NCBI GenBank assembly: GCA_022793895.1
Contig: JAAWDS010000010.1
Coordinates: forward strand, 85,877 to 149,876
DNA length: 64,000 bases
Direction: 5' to 3'
DNA from: Provencibacterium sp.
GTDB lineage: Bacteria; Bacillota; Clostridia; Oscillospirales; Ruminococcaceae
Below the pieces are notes generated by a model, which saw only the letters and a list, made by a program, of their open reading frames with translations, did not search any database and was not told where the DNA came from. Both the position numbers and the translations under genes were made by a program. This document shows, piece after piece, positions 60,625 through 64,000 of this stretch. Each line of letters opens with the position of its first letter. The stretch's first letter is position 1.

Positions 60625-62532
60625 ATGCCCTTTTTGCCGGTGAAGCCCGCGGATATGCAGGCCCGCGGCTGGGAACAGTGTGATTTTGTATGCGTGACCG
60701 GGGACGCCTATGTCGATCATCCCGCCTTCGGCACGGCGATTATCACCCGCGTGCTGGAAAAGGAGGGCTACCGCGTAGGCGTCATCGCCCAGCCGGATTG
60801 GCGCGATCCGCGCGCGGTGCTGCGGCTGGGAAAGCCCCGCCTGGGCTTTTTGGTCAACGCGGGGAACATCGATTCGATGGTCGCCCACTACACCGTTGCC
60901 GGGCGGCGGCGCTCGGACGACGCCTATACCCCCGGCGGCAGGGCGGGCAAGCGCCCGGATCGTGCGGTGGAGACCTATTGCGCGCTCATCCGCCGCGCCT
61001 GCCCGGAGAGCTTTATTCTCATAGGCGGCATCGAGGCGTCGCTGCGCCGCTTCGCACACTATGATTATTGGGAGGATCGTGTCCGCCCCTCCATCCTGCT
61101 CAGCTCCGGCGCCGACCTTCTCAGCTATGGAATGGGGGAGCGCGCGCTGGCCGCCGTGGCCGCGGTGCTCGACCGGGGCGGCTCTGTCCGGGATATGACG
61201 GGGATCCGCGGCGTCTGCTATTGGGCGGATGCCGCTGTCAGCCTGCCGGAGAACCATGTTTCCGTTCCCTCCTATGAGAAGGCGGCGGCGGATAAGGCGG
61301 CCTATGCGCGGGCGCACCGGCTGGAAACGCTTGAGCAGGACGCCGTGACCGGGCGGCCGCTCGTGCAGAAGCACGGCGCGCGCTTTCTGGTGCAGACCCC
61401 GCCCGCCCTGCCGCTGGACACCGAAGAGCTGGACGCCGTTTACAGCCTCCCCTATATGCGCGCCTATCACCCGGACTATGAGCCGGAGGGCGGGGTCAAG
61501 GGCTTGCAGGAGGTGGAATTTTCCATCACCCACAACCGCGGCTGCTTCGGCGGCTGTAGCTTCTGCTCCATCGCCTTCCACCAGGGGCGCACCGTGACGG
61601 CGCGCAGCCATGCCTCGGTCTTGCAGGAGGCGGAGGGCTTCCTGCAAAACCCCCGCTTTAAGGGCTATATCTCGGATGTCGGCGGGCCGACGGCCAACTT
61701 CCGCCACCCCTCCTGTCCGGAGCAGCGCGCCCGCGGAATGTGCCGCGGCAAGCGCTGCCTTGCTCCCGCGCCCTGTCCCCATCTGGACAGCAGCCACAGC
61801 GACTACCGGCAGCTTTTGAAGGAGCTCCGGGAGCTGCCGGGGGTAAAAAAGGTGTTTGTCCGCTCCGGCGTCCGGTTTGATTACGCGCTGGCCGAATCGG
61901 ATCCGGGTTTTTTGCGCGAGCTCATTCAGCACCATGTTTCCGGGCAGCTGCGCGTTGCGCCCGAACACTGCTCCCCGGCGGTGCTCGGCTGCATGGGCAA
62001 GCCGCGGATGGAGGTATACGAGCGGTTTGAAAGGCTGTTCCAGCGCCTCACCAGGGAGGCCGGGCTGGATCAATACCTAGTCCCTTATCTGATGTCCTCC
62101 CATCCCGGCAGCAAAATGGAGGATGCGCTCTCGCTCGCCCTCTTTTTAAAGAGCCGCCGCCTGCATCCGGAGCAGGTGCAGGATTTCTACCCGACGCCGG
62201 GCACCACCTCCACCTGCATGTATTACACCGGCTTGGATCCCATGACCGGGAAGCCGGTCTATGTCGCCCGGACCAAAAAGGAGAAGGCGGCGCAGCGCGC
62301 GCTGCTGCAATATTACCTCCCCGAAAACCGGCGGACGGTCATTGAAGCGCTGGTTTCCTGCGGGCGGACGGATCTCATCGGGCACGGGCCGGGCTGCCTG
62401 GTCCCGCCGGATGCACAGTACCTGCGGGAACACGGAAATAAGGCGGCCCGCCCGGAAAAGGCCGCGCCCAGAGGGCGCGGGCGGCAAAAGCCGGGAGAAA
62501 GCCGCCCGGAAAAGCGAAAAAGGAGGCGTTAA
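60625..62532 (+). CDS. YgiQ-family radical SAM protein
   Basis: A 635-residue YgiQ-type protein. The N-terminal DUF (CDFVCVTGDAYVDHPAFG) is followed by the radical SAM domain with RGCFGGCSFCSI near residue 310 (Cx3CxxC). The C-terminal region is rich in Lys/Arg. The reaction is unknown. AAGGAGG lies 8 bp before ATG 60625, 12 bp after spoIIIE, so it is probably co-transcribed. Confidence 0.92.
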   Translation: MPFLPVKPADMQARGWEQCDFVCVTGDAYVDHPAFGTAIITRVLEKEGYRVGVIAQPDWRDPRAVLRLGKPRLGFLVNAGNIDSMVAHYTVAGRRRSDDAYTPGGRAGKRPDRAVETYCALIRRACPESFILIGGIEASLRRFAHYDYWEDRVRPSILLSSGADLLSYGMGERALAAVAAVLDRGGSVRDMTGIRGVCYWADAAVSLPENHVSVPSYEKAAADKAAYARAHRLETLEQDAVTGRPLVQKHGARFLVQTPPALPLDTEELDAVYSLPYMRAYHPDYEPEGGVKGLQEVEFSITHNRGCFGGCSFCSIAFHQGRTVTARSHASVLQEAEGFLQNPRFKGYISDVGGPTANFRHPSCPEQRARGMCRGKRCLAPAPCPHLDSSHSDYRQLLKELRELPGVKKVFVRSGVRFDYALAESDPGFLRELIQHHVSGQLRVAPEHCSPAVLGCMGKPRMEVYERFERLFQRLTREAGLDQYLVPYLMSSHPGSKMEDALSLALFLKSRRLHPEQVQDFYPTPGTTSTCMYYTGLDPMTGKPVYVARTKKEKAAQRALLQYYLPENRRTVIEALVSCGRTDLIGHGPGCLVPPDAQYLREHGNKAARPEKAAPRGRGRQKPGESRPEKRKRRR

Positions 62533-62535
62533 AGG

Positions 62536-63540
62536 ATGGCCGCCAAACGAAAACGCAGAAAACCCGCCGGGTTCCGCCCGGAATGGCTGAGCGGCGGGCT
62601 GGTGATCCTTCTCTGTCTGGCGCTCTACCTGCTGAAGCTGAACCCGGAGCTGACCGCACGGCTTCCGGGCGGCGAACAGATCACCGCCGCGATCGCCGAG
62701 CTGTATGGCGACGGGGAGATTTCCCCCCGGCCGCTGCTGCCCGCCGAATCGGAGGTCGAGCTGCCGGAGGGGCAGTTTGAGTTACATATGGTGGACGTTG
62801 GGCAGGCGCTCAGCGTGCTGCTGCGATCGCCGGAGGGAGCTTTCGCCCTGATCGACGCCGGGGATCGGGACGACGGGGAAGCCGTCTGCTCCTATCTGCG
62901 GGACTTGGGCGTTCAGAAGCTGGACTATCTGATAGCCACCCATATGCACGCCGACCATATCGGCGGGATGGATGAAGTAGTTAAAGAGTTTGCCATCGGC
63001 AAGCTCATCCTGCCCGATACGCCCGAAAGCCTTACGCCCACCTCCAAAAGCTACGCCGACCTGCTGGACGCTATCTCTGAAAAGGGCTACCGCATCACGC
63101 TGGCCAAGCCCGGCGCGCGGTATGCGCTCGGCGGGGCGCAGCTCACCATCCTGAGCCCCGGCAAGGAGTATGAGGACTTAAACGATACCTCGGTCGTCAC
63201 CCGGATTGACTATGGGGAGCGCGCCTTCCAGGTAGAGGGCGACGCCGAAGAAATCGCCGAGGAGGACATGCTGGAAAAACGCCGGGCGCAGCCGGTGGAT
63301 GTGCTTATCGCCGGGCACCACGGAAGCTCCACCTCCTCCTCGCTCGCCTTCCTGCGTGCGCTCCAGCCCGCCTATATCGGCATCTCCTGCGGGGAAGGGA
63401 ACTCCTATGGGCACCCGCACGCCGAGGCGGTCGAACGCATGCAGAAGATAGGGGCGACCATCCTGCGCACCGATCTGAACGGGACGGTGATTTTCTATAC
63501 CGACGGGCAGGCGCTGAACGCCCAGGTGCAGCGCAGCTAG
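62536..63540 (+). CDS. ComEC-like metallo-beta-lactamase-fold hydrolase
   Basis: A 334-residue protein with an N-terminal membrane anchor (residues ~18-35) and an exported MBL domain. Metal ligands are in THMHADHIGG near residue 135, and a later His (AGHHGSSTSSSLAF). It corresponds to the detached hydrolase domain of ComEC/Rec2 and probably cleaves DNA or another phosphoester outside the membrane. AGGAGG is 9 bp before ATG 62536. Confidence 0.9.
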   Translation: MAAKRKRRKPAGFRPEWLSGGLVILLCLALYLLKLNPELTARLPGGEQITAAIAELYGDGEISPRPLLPAESEVELPEGQFELHMVDVGQALSVLLRSPEGAFALIDAGDRDDGEAVCSYLRDLGVQKLDYLIATHMHADHIGGMDEVVKEFAIGKLILPDTPESLTPTSKSYADLLDAISEKGYRITLAKPGARYALGGAQLTILSPGKEYEDLNDTSVVTRIDYGERAFQVEGDAEEIAEEDMLEKRRAQPVDVLIAGHHGSSTSSSLAFLRALQPAYIGISCGEGNSYGHPHAEAVERMQKIGATILRTDLNGTVIFYTDGQALNAQVQRS

Positions 63541-63562
63541 AGGGAAAAAGGAGGTTTTGGCC

Positions 63563-63787
63563 ATGCCGGAAAACGGCTTGTATGCGATTGACCGCTTTGA
63601 AGGGGAATACGCCGTCTGCGAAGGGCCGGACGGGAGAATGCGCAATTTCGCCCGCGTCGAGCTGCCCCGCGGCGCGAAAGAGGGGGACGTCCTCCGCTAT
63701 GACGGGACGGATTGGATCATCGACCGGCCGGAAACGGCGCGCAGGCGCGCCAAAGCGCGCGCGCTGTTTGAAAGCCTCTTAGAATAA
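63563..63787 (+). CDS. DUF3006 family protein
   Basis: A 74-residue protein (MPENGLYAIDRFEGEYAVCE, FARVELPRGAKEGDVLRYDG) of the DUF3006 family, which commonly follows ComEC-like MBL genes. AAAGGAGG is about 8 bp before ATG 63563; a TTG 6 bp earlier is less likely. It probably assists the hydrolase encoded just upstream. Confidence 0.88.
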   Translation: MPENGLYAIDRFEGEYAVCEGPDGRMRNFARVELPRGAKEGDVLRYDGTDWIIDRPETARRRAKARALFESLLE

Positions 63788-63929
63788 GGGCGCGTCCTCT
63801 CTGAAAAGCCCTTCCAAGGGGCTTGATCCATCGTGGAGCTCAGGAAAAAAGGGGTTGTAAAAATGGCAGTAGCCCATAAGGAAACATTACAAAACTTATG
63901 ACTTACGCCAGGTAAACGGAAAAATAGAA

Positions 63930-63970
63930 AATGCTATGCAAAAGGTTCACTAATTGCATAGCATTTTTTA
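63930..63970 (+). terminator. Terminator in the AT-rich end of the window
   Basis: AATGCTATGCA (63930-63940) pairs perfectly with TGCATAGCATT (63955-63965), followed by TTTT and ATTTTT. Another short hairpin, 63803-63821, follows the DUF3006 stop. Between them a 12-codon frame (63863-63901) cannot be judged. Confidence 0.8.
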
Positions 63971-64000
63971 TTTTTGCAAGATATTAGGTTTCCATTTTCA

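Noticed and set aside
1..64000. CRISPR arrays, rRNA genes, phage or transposase genes
   Set aside because: No regularly spaced repeats, rRNA segments or recognisable recombinase/transposase proteins were found in this window.

Overview
The window is GC-rich (high G/C at third codon positions) and looks like a chromosomal segment of an anaerobic, probably spore-forming member of the Bacillota, class Clostridia, most likely near the Oscillospirales. Evidence: a bifurcating-type NADH-linked [FeFe]-hydrogenase operon, a glgBCDA glycogen operon with the Clostridia-typical glgD, the Gram-positive order tepA-like / ylzJ-like / spoIIIE, Lpl-type (CUT1) sugar ABC transporters with Cys-anchored binding lipoproteins, a Rex repressor, and Gram-positive-style promoters, Shine-Dalgarno sites and frequent TTG starts. 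No rRNA, CRISPR array, phage or transposase gene was seen.

Layout. (1) 0.1-7.5 kb: a glycan-related toroid protein facing an Lpl-type ABC importer (two permeases and a lipoprotein) with a long structured leader, then a serine beta-lactamase-like hydrolase. (2) 8.0-12.7 kb: two tRNA-Ser genes flank a minus-strand redox operon (two DRTGG proteins, a stand-alone ATPase, a putative sensory [FeFe]-hydrogenase and a PHP phosphoesterase) and an SPL-like radical SAM gene. (3) 13.0-15.1 kb: a YtrA-type GntR regulator with its ABC exporter and a near-perfect operator over its promoter. (4) 15.3-20.7 kb: the hydrogenase operon hydC / ATPase / 2Fe-2S protein / hydB / hydA, with a strong Rex-like site in its leader. 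(5) 20.9-27.4 kb: glgB-glgC-glgD-glgA. (6) 27.4-34.1 kb: a CofE-like ligase, tRNA-Pro, then a nitrilase-fold hydrolase in an operon with a sugar ABC importer, opposite an AraC regulator. (7) 34.2-37.4 kb: an orphan hybrid histidine kinase. (8) 37.9-53.5 kb: a glycan-use island (GHL6-like protein, five-bladed-propeller glycosidase-like protein, a second Lpl importer, a membrane AraC sensor, GH95-like and GH29 fucosidases), interrupted at 40.2-41.2 kb by a decayed ferrous-iron (feo) locus. (9) 53.6-64 kb: rex and an isocitrate/isopropylmalate dehydrogenase, dCMP deaminase, TepA/YlzJ/SpoIIIE, a YgiQ-type radical SAM protein, a ComEC-like metallo-hydrolase and DUF3006.

How it fits together. Imported oligosaccharides would be cleaved inside the cell, since the fucosidases have no signal peptide, and fermented. 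Excess glucose would go to glycogen, and reductant would leave as H2 through HydABC. Rex would read NADH/NAD+ and may act on the hydrogenase operon and perhaps on its own icd-rex operon. The separate minus-strand hydrogenase-like protein with its ATPase and DRTGG partners is a plausible H2 or redox sensing module.

The least explained items are the degraded feo locus, two dispersed palindromic or structured repeat families, attenuator-like leaders before two operons, the nitrilase-transporter pairing and the basic Ala/Lys-rich N-terminal extension of GlgA.
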